DNA from: Dyella sedimenti
GTDB lineage: Bacteria; Pseudomonadota; Gammaproteobacteria; Xanthomonadales; Rhodanobacteraceae
DNA: 64,000 bases
NCBI RefSeq assembly: GCF_022760995.1
Contig: NZ_JAKWJO010000004.1
Location: 1 to 64,000 of the forward strand
Direction: 5' to 3'
How positions within the stretch are numbered: the first letter of the stretch is position 1; each line of letters opens with the position of its first letter. A program made the position numbers and the translations under genes. Below, one piece after another: positions 1 to 8,826 of the stretch. The notes under the pieces were generated by a model. That model did no database searches. It saw only the letters and a list, made by a program, of their open reading frames with translations, and was not told where the DNA came from.

Positions 1-279
1 CGGGCCATGCTGCAATTTTGCCACCCGCGAACCAGCCTTCAACCCGGTTTTGTTAGCGGCTCTAAGTCGCGCTGGACCCAGTCCTTGGCCGGCCACTTTG
101 AAAAGGACGCTACCATTGGCTTGCGCAGCAGGCACAGTATGGCCTCCTGGTGAGAGGATTGTATATGCCGCAATGGTCATTGGCTCCGGAAATACCGGAT
201 AACAGCATGGCCTACCTGGCATTCGCCTCAGTCCAGGGCAAATGCCATGCCGCAGTTTCACCGGCCCTATATCACGGGA
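1..279. other. Stretch without a supported gene, downstream of fimT
   Basis: This is the left edge of the window, after the last gene of the minor pilin operon. Short reading frames occur on both strands, but none has a ribosome-binding site, recognisable domain or convincing composition. I see no strong terminator hairpin with a T-run and no promoter I would defend. Confidence 0.5.
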
Positions 280-903
280 TCACAGGAGGGGATTCCCGCC
301 GGCATATCCTGGCATGCAGGAGTCGCCGGGCGAGAGGGTGGTGACGGTGATGCTGCCTGCGCCCACCAGTGCCATCTGCACGCCAGGGACGGCGGAGGTG
401 TTTTCCGGAAGGCCGGTGGTTGACAGCGCGCAGATGGTGAAGTGGACTGGCTTGGCGTTGAGGTCGCGCTTGACCTGGCCTTGCTGGCCGTAGCTGAGCA
501 TCTTGCTGTCCGTATCGGCGATCGCGATGCCGGCCTGGGCGGCGGCTTCGCGCAATAGTACGAAACCATCCTTGCCGGCGCTGTATGCCTGGTCAGCGCC
601 CTGCTTGCCAGTGGGATAGGTGTAGACGATCCAGCCGCTTGCATAGCTCGCGTCGTGGTCGCAGGCAGCGCCATCGTTGCTGGGGCAGAGGGATACGAAG
701 GTACCTCGCATCACTGACTCGGCGCGGGCGTAGGCCAGGTCGGCACGCAACTGGGTGACCGCGCTGCTGACACGGTGACGACGCAGAAGGTTGTTGAAAC
801 TGGGCACGGCGACCATCGTCAGGATGGCCAGCATGGCCAGCGTCACCAGCAGTTCCAGCAGGGTAACGCCCCGTCCGAGTCGACCTGGCCTGCGTGCTTC
901 CAT
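280..903 (-). CDS. fimT: Minor type IV pilin, GspH/FimT family
   Basis: This is a 207-residue prepilin-like protein. After a short basic leader it has the type III prepilin cleavage signature, RGVTLLELLVTLAMLAI, with the Gly before the cut and Glu at +5, followed by one hydrophobic N-terminal helix. Minor pilins of the FimU/FimT family prime assembly of type IV pili at the inner membrane and sit at the pilus tip; some FimT proteins bind DNA during natural transformation. Its ATG overlaps the TAA stop of pilE (TAATG), so the two are translationally coupled. It is the last gene of the pilV-W-X-Y1-E operon. The family call is firm; FimT rather than FimU is inferred from sequence character and position. 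Confidence 0.85.
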   Translation of the reverse strand: MEARRPGRLGRGVTLLELLVTLAMLAILTMVAVPSFNNLLRRHRVSSAVTQLRADLAYARAESVMRGTFVSLCPSNDGAACDHDASYASGWIVYTYPTGKQGADQAYSAGKDGFVLLREAAAQAGIAIADTDSKMLSYGQQGQVKRDLNAKPVHFTICALSTTGLPENTSAVPGVQMALVGAGSITVTTLSPGDSCMPGYAGGNPLL

Positions 904-1322
904 TACCAGCAGCGTCCGTTGCGATTGCTGTCGATATCGTTGACATCGGGACGCTTGGCGCCCGTATCCGTGATCGACAGGCTGCCGCAGGCATCGCCTT
1001 GTTGGACACCCATGGATTCTGCCGTGGCGGTATAGGCCTGCCCGTCATCTTGGATCGACACCGACGCCAGGTAATAGCCGTGTTCGGAAGCCATGCTGCC
1101 GGTCGTGGCATAGCCGATGGTGGCCAGATCGCCATAGCGGTTGTAGGTGGCGTAGTAGCGTTCCTGCGCATTGGCGATGTGCAGCAGCAGTTGCTGGCCT
1201 TCCGCCCGACGCGCGCGGTAGGCATAGCGTTCGTAGCTGGGCACCGCGATGGCCGCGAGAATGGCGATGATGGCTACCACCACCATCAGTTCGATCAGGG
1301 TGAAGCCGCGCATCCGTGGCAT
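903..1322 (-). CDS. pilE: Type IV pilin PilE (minor pilin)
   Basis: This is a 139-residue type IVa pilin. The leader ends in Gly, followed by FTLIELMVVVAIIAILAAIA, the classical prepilin peptidase site and N-terminal helix. Two cysteines near the C terminus (GDACGS and the final RCW) can form the D-loop disulfide usual in pilins. In minor pilin operons PilE joins PilV, PilW, PilX and FimU/FimT in the priming complex and adaptor to PilY1. The ATG follows a good ribosome-binding site (GGGAGG) and starts 9 nt after the pilY1 stop. It is probably a minor rather than the major pilin because it lies inside this operon, not beside pilB/pilC. Confidence 0.9.
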   Translation of the reverse strand: MPRMRGFTLIELMVVVAIIAILAAIAVPSYERYAYRARRAEGQQLLLHIANAQERYYATYNRYGDLATIGYATTGSMASEHGYYLASVSIQDDGQAYTATAESMGVQQGDACGSLSITDTGAKRPDVNDIDSNRNGRCW

Positions 1323-1331
1323 GGAGCCTCC

Positions 1332-4300
1332 CTATTGCGCATCGTTGAGCGGGCGCCAGGCGCGACGGCGCCAGAGCGGGACATTGAATGAAAACGCCTT
1401 GCCGTCCAGATCGGGCCAGTGTTTGGCGCTGATTATCAGGCCCGGTACATAGGCCACACCGCCGCCAACCACTACCGCTGCCGGCAGGCTGCCACCAGTA
1501 GGCGGATTCCTTAGTCGTGCGCCAGCCAGGTCGCCCGCAACCGTGTTCGAGACGTCATAGTTGTTGATGCCTGCGGCCCAGGCCCCCTGGCCTGTAATTG
1601 CGTCGATGATCATGACCGCGCCGCTCAGTGCCGGATTACAAGGATCACTGGTTTGCGGAATCAAGGTGGCAAGAATGACCTGGTAGGTGCCGGGAACCGG
1701 TGTGGCATCCACCACCATGCGCTCGCCCCTGGCACTGGCATAGTCGATGGCATTGGCTTGGATATCCAAGGTGAAGTACCAGCCGCGAATCACCTTGCCG
1801 TCGGCAGCCCGGGCTGGAACCGGTTCATCACTCAGGCTGCGCAGGCCTGCTGTCTCATACAGGAAGTGTCGGACCAAAGGTGTTTCCGCGCCGCCGGCAA
1901 TAACGGTGGCCTGTCCTTGCTGGCCGAGGTCGCGAATGCCGTAAACGGCCTGCACCATGGTGGAAGCATCCACCATGTTGTCCTCGCGGCCCAAATATTT
2001 GCCGGTGCCGAACAACACGATGAAGCCGCCGCCCACCGGGTCGGGAATCAGGCGCGGCATGACGGTGATGGGACGGTCACCGGGAAGCACGATGGGTCGT
2101 TCGCTGATGGCCGAGCCGGACTGGAAGAACTGCTCGACCTTCCATTCGGACGGATCGCGGCCCGTGAAGTCGAAACGCCACACACTGCCTTGCAGGTCGC
2201 CGGCGAAAGCCACGTCGTCGATCTGGTCGCCCTGGTAGTCGCCCAGCACAGGCGTGGTCAGTCCGTAGCTCGCTATGCTGGTGGCCGTTGCTCCCACCGG
2301 CTCGGGCGTGCGCAGTTCGCGGATCAGCTCACCGGTCTGCGCATCCAGCACGAACAACGAGCTATAGGGGCTGGCGACCGGGGTGCCGGAGATTTCCCTG
2401 TCGTAGTTGCGCTTGGGAAAATACCCCACCGGCACCAGCACCACCCACTTGTCGTTGGCCAACCGGGCGATGTTGGGGCGACCATAGGTATAGCCCAGAT
2501 TCTTGGGATTGCCCGCGCTGGTGGCCGGCTGGCTGTAGTGGAATTCCCACAGCACCTTGCCGGCCGGTCCCGGCGCCTTGCCTGAGCCGCCGTCCTGGCT
2601 GGCGCCCGATTCGGTGATGTCCAGCGCATACACGCCGCGCCCACCCAGGCGCAGTCCAGCGACCAGCAAGGTATGCCAGCCTTCGTTCGCGCCGCTGAAA
2701 TAGACGTCCCGACTGACCGGCGTGCCATCCACCGTCGGCAGGAACTCGAAGTCGCTACCAGTGGATTGGCTGGCCAGGCGCTTGTAGACCGCATAAGGCA
2801 CATAGGCCCAGCGCTCCGCGCCGGGAGAAGGTGTCACATCCACGGCACTGGCCGGCGTTCCCGGCAGGGTCGCGTCGAAGGCGTGCAGCATGCCGTCGTT
2901 GGCCGCCACGTAGAGCGTGGGCGCGCGCTTGGCGTGATCCGCGCGGAAACGTGCATAGGAACGGCCCGAGGCCGCCCCGTGCGCCTCGGCCGAGCCGGCC
3001 GGCCACAGGTCGTCGCGATAGCCACTGTCCGGCTGCGCGACATAGAGCGTCTGGGCATTGATGATCGCGCCCAGCACCGAACCTCGCCTGCGCAAGGTGG
3101 CGCCATCCTCCTTGCCTCGATCGCCACGCCACCAGGCCAGACGGTCGGCTCCCGCCGCTGCCGCGCCAAAAGCCGGGTCCACCGCATGGATGGCATCCAC
3201 GACCGCGCTGCCGGTAAAGGCCACGCCATGGCCGGCACCTGGCGCCGTGCTGGTGAGAATGACACGGCTGTCGCCCCGGCCCACCCTCTCGTCGAGCAGA
3301 ACTCGTGCATCCCATAGAATCGACGGCGAAACAGTGCCATCGGTATTCACCGGGTTGGCGGTAAGACTGCCTTTCCAATCGTAGGTGTCATAACCGGCCT
3401 GGAAGGCTGCCGTATCGGACGTCAGCACCGAGGCGTTGAGACTACTGGCCAGCATGGTCAGGCTGCGCGTGACGATGTTGTCGATGATTTTCTGCAGCGC
3501 CTCCACCAGCACGCCAGGATTGGTGGCCGAAAAATAGGCGCCGCGACTATTCAAGGCCGCATGCCACATATCGTCCGGTGACTCCGGGTTGTTACCGCCG
3601 TTGGAAGCCATGACCGGCCACGCCACCTGGCCCGTGCGCAGCTTCCGGTAGGTGCTGTCGTTGTTCGGCAATACGCCGATGGTGCCAAGGCCGATCAGGT
3701 ACTGCACCAGATGCGGCCAGGTGGCCGGGTCATTGGCCGGGTTCCAGTAGATTTCCGCATTGGTACGCGGGTCCGCGCCGGCTGCCAGGGGCTGGCCGAA
3801 CAGATGGGTCGACAGGTCGGTGATGGCAGGAGTGACGCGACGGCGATTGGCTTCGGTGGCGAACAGGCTTGCCCCGGTCACGCCGGCCTGCAAGTCGCGA
3901 GCCCAGTAGTGGAAGGCGATATCCGCCATGGTGGCAATGGTATTGGCGCCTTCGTTCCATACCACGGCACTTTCGACACCTGACGCGGTAAACGACTGGA
4001 TGCCATCGGGCAACATGCCGATGCTGCTCTTGTCATGGGGTATCACCTGGGCCGGTGCCTCGCCATTCCACAGGCCGTCGGTCATCTGGATGTGATAGTT
4101 CTGGCGGCAGACCAGTTCCTGGCCTGCATCCACGTCCCAATAGGGATTGCTTTCGACCGCGCCCGAGCGGTTGCTGAAATACCTGCCCACATTCATTGCG
4201 GCGGCGCGATTGGGCGTATAGGCAATGAAATCCGATCCATGGGTGCCGCGTGGCCCCATGTTGAACAGCCACTGGTAGAACCGAGTGCGCATGTTGGCCG

Positions 4301-5336
4301 TCGCATCGCCATCGACGAACCTGCGCATGGGCGTATCGAGCGTGAGCATGCTCCAATGGGTTCCCCCGCCCGAAAAATAGCTGCGGTAATCGTTGTAACT
4401 GTAGTAGCCGGAGCCGTCGGGCTTGGCGTCGACATCGCTCAGCGCCTGCCATGCCATGCGCACATTGCTGCCGAAGGGCGAGAACGCACGCGTAACCGCC
4501 GTAGCCGCGGCGAGCGCGCGGGTACGATAGTAGGAGAACCAATTGGCGAAGTTCTGTTTCTCCTGGGCGGCTCCCTGGTCAACCGACACCCACGTCCAAT
4601 GTGCAAAGTTCAGGGGAGTCAGTGGATTCACCACATCCTGGTACAGGGTGTTGACTCCCCCGGCCGTCATCCGGCCAGTGGCCGGATCGGTGGCGGGTAC
4701 GCTACCGGTGTATTTGTAATAGCCGGCACTCGTGTGGCCGCAGAAGTCGTGGGCGCCGCCGGTCATGCTGCCCAGGTTGAAATAGGCGACGGTGCGGCCA
4801 CCGGCCGGGTTATAGGCCGCAAGGCCATCATCCGGCGCGTGGTTGTAGTCGATATCCGGCATGGAGGTGCCGTCTGCCTTCAACGGTGGCGCGTACGTAT
4901 TGTCCGGGTTGTAGTAAACGCCATTCATCGTCCACGAGCGCGGATCCGCCGGATCGCTCACGCCCGGCGTGATGACGCCCGCGCAAATATAAGGAGCTGC
5001 CAGGCGATCAAAGGCTATGCCGTCGTTGTAGGAGCCGTTGCTGATGTATCCCGTGTACCACCAGGCGGTGTCCTTGTCCCTATAAGGTTGGCGGTCGGAC
5101 ATATAGTTCGCCAACATGGACGTGGAATCGTCGAAGGTCAGTACCACGTTCGGCGCAACCGTGCTTACCGTGGCCGTGGGACCCGCACTCAAGTCCACGT
5201 TACGGCCTAGCACCGAGGGGTTTGTAATCTGGTCGGCATGGACGGTGCCGATGCCGGTGCAACCGATAGCCAGACCCAGCAGCGCGCCAGACAAGCCATG
5301 CCTTGCCGCGAGGTGCTTCGCATTGGACATGCGCAT
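1332..5336 (-). CDS. pilY1: PilY1, pilus-tip adhesin and assembly factor
   Basis: This 1334-residue secreted protein is the largest in the window. A signal peptide of about 34 residues ends near VHA. Around residues 69-73 there is a MIDAS-like DxSxS site (FDDSTSM), as in the von Willebrand A-like region of PilY1. The C-terminal third is the PilY1 beta-propeller, with a calcium-loop-like segment (GDYQGDQIDD) followed by AFAGDLQGSVWRFDF. PilY1 caps type IV pili, antagonises retraction and acts in adhesion and surface sensing. The reading frame is open back to a TTG at 5348, but the ATG at 5336 starts 2 nt after the pilX stop and has GGGG six bases upstream. The N-terminal region is expected to vary between strains. 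Confidence 0.93.
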   Translation of the reverse strand: MRMSNAKHLAARHGLSGALLGLAIGCTGIGTVHADQITNPSVLGRNVDLSAGPTATVSTVAPNVVLTFDDSTSMLANYMSDRQPYRDKDTAWWYTGYISNGSYNDGIAFDRLAAPYICAGVITPGVSDPADPRSWTMNGVYYNPDNTYAPPLKADGTSMPDIDYNHAPDDGLAAYNPAGGRTVAYFNLGSMTGGAHDFCGHTSAGYYKYTGSVPATDPATGRMTAGGVNTLYQDVVNPLTPLNFAHWTWVSVDQGAAQEKQNFANWFSYYRTRALAAATAVTRAFSPFGSNVRMAWQALSDVDAKPDGSGYYSYNDYRSYFSGGGTHWSMLTLDTPMRRFVDGDATANMRTRFYQWLFNMGPRGTHGSDFIAYTPNRAAAMNVGRYFSNRSGAVESNPYWDVDAGQELVCRQNYHIQMTDGLWNGEAPAQVIPHDKSSIGMLPDGIQSFTASGVESAVVWNEGANTIATMADIAFHYWARDLQAGVTGASLFATEANRRRVTPAITDLSTHLFGQPLAAGADPRTNAEIYWNPANDPATWPHLVQYLIGLGTIGVLPNNDSTYRKLRTGQVAWPVMASNGGNNPESPDDMWHAALNSRGAYFSATNPGVLVEALQKIIDNIVTRSLTMLASSLNASVLTSDTAAFQAGYDTYDWKGSLTANPVNTDGTVSPSILWDARVLLDERVGRGDSRVILTSTAPGAGHGVAFTGSAVVDAIHAVDPAFGAAAAGADRLAWWRGDRGKEDGATLRRRGSVLGAIINAQTLYVAQPDSGYRDDLWPAGSAEAHGAASGRSYARFRADHAKRAPTLYVAANDGMLHAFDATLPGTPASAVDVTPSPGAERWAYVPYAVYKRLASQSTGSDFEFLPTVDGTPVSRDVYFSGANEGWHTLLVAGLRLGGRGVYALDITESGASQDGGSGKAPGPAGKVLWEFHYSQPATSAGNPKNLGYTYGRPNIARLANDKWVVLVPVGYFPKRNYDREISGTPVASPYSSLFVLDAQTGELIRELRTPEPVGATATSIASYGLTTPVLGDYQGDQIDDVAFAGDLQGSVWRFDFTGRDPSEWKVEQFFQSGSAISERPIVLPGDRPITVMPRLIPDPVGGGFIVLFGTGKYLGREDNMVDASTMVQAVYGIRDLGQQGQATVIAGGAETPLVRHFLYETAGLRSLSDEPVPARAADGKVIRGWYFTLDIQANAIDYASARGERMVVDATPVPGTYQVILATLIPQTSDPCNPALSGAVMIIDAITGQGAWAAGINNYDVSNTVAGDLAGARLRNPPTGGSLPAAVVVGGGVAYVPGLIISAKHWPDLDGKAFSFNVPLWRRRAWRPLNDAQ

Positions 5337-5338
5337 AC

Positions 5339-6049
5339 TCAGCCCCAAGGTGCCCAGGCGGATGGCGGCGACGAAGTGGATGGTGGTGGCACCGTGGCCT
5401 CGGCTTCGCCGTAGGCTTCCTTGCCGGGTGCGGCAAAGGTCGATTCGATGACCCGTACCATGTCGGCGGTGCGCCCGACGCCGCGCGCGGTGATGCGATA
5501 GATGTGCAGGTGTCCGTTAGAGGCATTCCCCGACACACCTGATTCGCGCTGGGCGCCCGCCCCAGGCGGCCGCTCAAGGCCCAGGTCCTCGATGATGTAG
5601 CGTGGGTTGGACACGAACGTGGCGATGGCTTTCTCGTCCGCGCCGAGCCGGCTGCTTCCCAGGCGGGTGTAGTCGTAACCGCCGCTCTCGCCCTTGTACT
5701 CGACCGCACCATCCGTGACCCAGCCCGCGCTCTCGCGGAACGCTTTTACCTTGGGATGGGGCTGGCCTGGCGTGTACGGGTAGCAACCGGCCAGCGTGCT
5801 GCAATCGACACCACCCTGGGCGCCAAGGGTCCATAACCTCCACTCGGCGCCGCGTAGCGCGCTTTCCGCTGCCATCTGTGCCAGTTGGGCGTTGCGCAAG
5901 CCACCGGCCATGCGCTCCTGCAACAGCGAACGACCCGAGGCGCCAACGGCCAGCACGGTCAGCAGCACCAGGAAGATCAGGGCCATCACCAGTACCGCAC
6001 CCTCCTGCCGATGCAAGCGAAAGACGGGTTGGCCATCAGCGTGAGTCAT
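5339..6049 (-). CDS. pilX: Minor type IV pilin PilX
   Basis: The product has 236 residues. An N-terminal segment (EGAVLVMALIFLVLLTVLAV) is a hydrophobic helix preceded by a short polar leader, and the following LLQERMAGGLRNAQLA is typical of PilX. PilX lacks the strict Gly-Phe cleavage context and belongs to the tip-priming complex with PilV, PilW and PilY1. The frame is open to 6361, but the ATG at 6049 has AAGGA seven bases upstream and removes an implausible Arg-rich extension. It lies between pilW (35 nt gap) and pilY1 (2 nt gap). Confidence 0.88.
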   Translation of the reverse strand: MTHADGQPVFRLHRQEGAVLVMALIFLVLLTVLAVGASGRSLLQERMAGGLRNAQLAQMAAESALRGAEWRLWTLGAQGGVDCSTLAGCYPYTPGQPHPKVKAFRESAGWVTDGAVEYKGESGGYDYTRLGSSRLGADEKAIATFVSNPRYIIEDLGLERPPGAGAQRESGVSGNASNGHLHIYRITARGVGRTADMVRVIESTFAAPGKEAYGEAEATVPPPSTSSPPSAWAPWG

Positions 6050-6084
6050 CGTCCATTCCTTGGGTACGGCCGTATCCTGCGTCG

Positions 6085-7407
6085 TCAGGGATTGAAGTTG
6101 CGCAGGGCTACCAATGCGTTGAATTGGCGGCGCAACAGCTTTTCGTCGAAGCCTTGCTGGCCAGGCGTGATGGCGTGCTGGCCCGGCGGGAGCACTGCGC
6201 CATCGCCATCGGGCAAGTAGCCGTAGGCGGTTTCGCTTACCGTAAGGCTGGGCAACGGCTGCTGTCCGCTCATCAGCAGGCGCACCTCCACGCTCTTGAT
6301 CGCACGCCACGCGCAGCCGGGCTCGCCCCCTGCCGATACCGGAAGCGGCACCGACAGGCATTGAGTGTTGAGTCGGGAATAACGGATGCCATCGTCGAGC
6401 AGGCTCGGCGGGGCCAACAAGGTGCCGCCATCAAGCTCGACGCCGTAGAGGAAATCCAGCCGCTCGATTCCACGCACCAACTCCTGGTCCTCGCCATTGA
6501 CGCGCCGGACCAACGCGCCCGTGGTTTTCCCCTCACCGATATCCACCACCTTCGCGTAATAGGTCACAGTCAGGAAATCGGTATTGAAGTCGTACAGTCG
6601 CGGCGCCGATGGCAAGGGCTGCACCACTGGCATGGCATTGTTGCCTGCCGCCCCGCTTTCCACCGCCGCGGGAGAGAATTGCCCGGAAGATGGCGTTCCC
6701 GCGACGGCGAACACCGCGGAAGCGGCGCAATCGGCCAACAGCGCAAGATGGCCTGCCTTGAAATCGCTCAAAGGCGGCTCACCACTGGTGGGGACAACGT
6801 GGATGGCGGCGACCGTGCCATTGGCCGTGGTGGTCAATGTGCCTGCCCCATCCAGCGCCCAGCCGCGCGAAGGGTCGAGATAACGCACCGTCAGTATGCT
6901 GGTACCCACCACGCGCTTGCCCGCTGTCTTGCCCGCCGCGGGAATACTGGCTGGCGCCGCCGGGCTGCAGGCGTTGGCGTCGCAGGCGTAGCCCCGCATC
7001 CACAAGCCCGACGGCAAGGAATAAGGGCTATTCGGCTGGGCGGGATACAGGCTGCTGCCCCAGGGCGTGCCCACGTCGCTCAATGCCGACATCAAATCGT
7101 TGGCATACACCGTGGGCGCGCGCAGGCCATCCAGCAGGATGCCGTTGGTGGCCTTCACGGCGTTGCCGCCGGTATTGGTGCAGTACTGGCTGTTGGCCAT
7201 GCGCAGGTCATGCGACAGGCGACCGATGGCGTAGCGCCCCTCCTCCTGCAGCAGGGCCAACTGGTTCTGTACCCGGTTGCTGTGCGAGGTGGAAAGAAAC
7301 ACGGAAATGATGCCCGCCGCCACCAACAGGCCGATCACCATTGCCACCATCAGCTCGACCAGGGTCACCCCTCGGGACCGGCATGCCAGCAAAGACCACC
7401 GCCTCAT
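6085..7407 (-). CDS. pilW: Minor type IV pilin PilW
   Basis: The product has 440 residues. The leader MRRWSLLACRSRG is followed by VTLVELMVAMVIGLLVAAGI, a clear prepilin cleavage site (Gly, then +5 Glu) with the hydrophobic helix. The rest resembles the large PilW minor pilin, including YFIRRTNG-like strands and a closing segment on the pilus core. The chosen ATG overlaps the pilV stop as ATGA, which argues for translational coupling; an open frame continues to 7500 but has no support. PilW is part of the PilV-W-X-FimU complex needed for PilY1 export. Confidence 0.88.
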   Translation of the reverse strand: MRRWSLLACRSRGVTLVELMVAMVIGLLVAAGIISVFLSTSHSNRVQNQLALLQEEGRYAIGRLSHDLRMANSQYCTNTGGNAVKATNGILLDGLRAPTVYANDLMSALSDVGTPWGSSLYPAQPNSPYSLPSGLWMRGYACDANACSPAAPASIPAAGKTAGKRVVGTSILTVRYLDPSRGWALDGAGTLTTTANGTVAAIHVVPTSGEPPLSDFKAGHLALLADCAASAVFAVAGTPSSGQFSPAAVESGAAGNNAMPVVQPLPSAPRLYDFNTDFLTVTYYAKVVDIGEGKTTGALVRRVNGEDQELVRGIERLDFLYGVELDGGTLLAPPSLLDDGIRYSRLNTQCLSVPLPVSAGGEPGCAWRAIKSVEVRLLMSGQQPLPSLTVSETAYGYLPDGDGAVLPPGQHAITPGQQGFDEKLLRRQFNALVALRNFNP

Positions 7408-7967
7408 GGCTGGAATACCCAGGCAAAGGTCTGCGTCACCGCCTTGCCATACATGCCGCTGCCCGCGCCACGCTCGGTCCAGCTCAAGGTCATCTCGCAT
7501 GTGCCGCCATAGGGCGGTCGCGCATTGAGCTGTGCCGTCGGGTTATACCCGACGGCTCCTGCGCCGGTGCAGGCGATCCTGGCGCTGGCGCCGGGCAACA
7601 GGTTCTTCAGCATCTGGCTCCAGGCGTACTTGTCGTGCGCGGCCAGTTGTTCGGGCGAACAGCCTGCCTGGCCACCGGCCGCCACGATGACCAGCACATC
7701 GCAACTCGCCTTGGCATCGGTGGGGAAGTTTGCCCCGTTGTACCAGCCACTCCACACGCCGATGGGATTGGCCCGCATGCGGTCGGCCATGCTGTCGGCG
7801 AGGAAGGTGACCTGAGTACGCAGGTACGCCGCATGGTTGGAGCGTGCGGCCATCACCATCAGGCCGGCCATACCGATCAGGCCGATGCTGAAGATCAGCA
7901 CGGCAACCAGCACTTCGATCAGTGAAATGCCCCTTTGGCGCAATGATGGATGCATGCCATCCATCAT
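7404..7967 (-). CDS. pilV: Minor type IV pilin PilV
   Basis: The product has 187 residues. A short leader ends in RG and is followed by ISLIEVLVAVLIFSIGLIGM, the PilV form of the prepilin motif with +5 Glu. The next segment, ARSNHAAYLRTQVTFLADSM, matches the PilV family (residues aligning neighbouring pilins). It is the first gene of the operon and overlaps pilW by 4 nt. Three ATGs (residues 1, 2 and 5) are possible starts and none has a strong ribosome-binding site. The 473 nt upstream should hold the operon promoter. Confidence 0.87.
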   Translation of the reverse strand: MMDGMHPSLRQRGISLIEVLVAVLIFSIGLIGMAGLMVMAARSNHAAYLRTQVTFLADSMADRMRANPIGVWSGWYNGANFPTDAKASCDVLVIVAAGGQAGCSPEQLAAHDKYAWSQMLKNLLPGASARIACTGAGAVGYNPTAQLNARPPYGGTCEMTLSWTERGAGSGMYGKAVTQTFAWVFQP

Positions 7968-8440
7968 GTCATTGGAGCAGGCGTTCGCTCAGGCGCGCAG
8001 CATTGTTTCTTTATCTATCGCTTCGGCATTGAAGCGCCCCAAAGCAGGCAAATCAACCTTCGGCGCCAACGATTCGAAAAGCGCCACACGCAAACCATCC
8101 AGGGATCACCTGGCGCTTCCTGTTGCCCTACAGGCAGGTTCCGAAGTGCCGATTGGCTCTTCATGGACGTCGCGCGACCGCCGTTGGCCGATGCGCCCTG
8201 CTCCAACCGTGGATCGCCCCCCGTCTGTCGGAATAAATCTACACTGCCATCAGGCTCTGCCGAGCACTACACTCAAGAGATAGGGCGGAAGGGCCAAGGC
8301 CACGAAGCCCCGTATGCGTATCGTTATAGCCGTCGCTGTTGGCAAGAACAAAGGACAAGGCCATCGGACGGCATTGCCTCCGTGCGTATTCCGCCCCTCT
8401 CCATGACAGCTTGCCCATACACGATACCAAAGGCTGCGCC
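7968..8440. other. Intergenic region between pilV and the doxX-like gene
   Basis: These 473 nt separate two divergent transcription units and must include the pilin operon promoter and that of the DoxX-like gene. Overlapping short frames exist on both strands, but they lack ribosome-binding sites and have no recognisable product. I could not find a clear sigma-54 (GG-N10-GC) or sigma-70 pair. Confidence 0.45.
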
Positions 8441-8806
8441 ATGTCCACCCAACATCTGATCGTCGACCTCGGATATGCATTGCTAGGCCTTGTCTATGTG
8501 GCCGCTGGCGCACTCCATTTCCGGCACTTCAATGACGTATCCACCGCGCTGTCCGTGCGGCAGATACCGGCACCCAGGAGCGTGCTGGCGATCGGCTCGG
8601 TCTTCCAGATCATTGTCGGCGCGATGCTGGCGATCCAGATGGACGTCCGTTTCTCGGCCGTGGGACTTGCGGTGTTCACCGTGGTCGCATCGCTTATGCT
8701 TCTGGACTTCTGGCGGCAGACCGGGCCGGCTCGCCAGGCCACCCTCAGCGGCTGGCGGACCAATATCGCCTTGATCGGTGCGCTGCTGGTCATTGGCTGT
8801 CATTGA
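8441..8806 (+). CDS. DoxX family small membrane protein
   Basis: The product has 121 residues with four predicted membrane segments, roughly residues 8-27, 44-64, 72-90 and 107-120. The AGALHFRHF element after the first helix is typical of DoxX/DUF4149-like proteins. These are inner membrane proteins of mostly unknown biochemical role, some linked to redox or organosulfur metabolism. The frame is open from 8339, but the ATG at 8441 directly precedes the first membrane helix and has AAGG nine bases upstream. It stands alone, facing the S41 peptidase gene, so context gives no function. Confidence 0.72.
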   Translation: MSTQHLIVDLGYALLGLVYVAAGALHFRHFNDVSTALSVRQIPAPRSVLAIGSVFQIIVGAMLAIQMDVRFSAVGLAVFTVVASLMLLDFWRQTGPARQATLSGWRTNIALIGALLVIGCH

Positions 8807-8826
8807 GGCGGGGCGTGTCTCACGAC

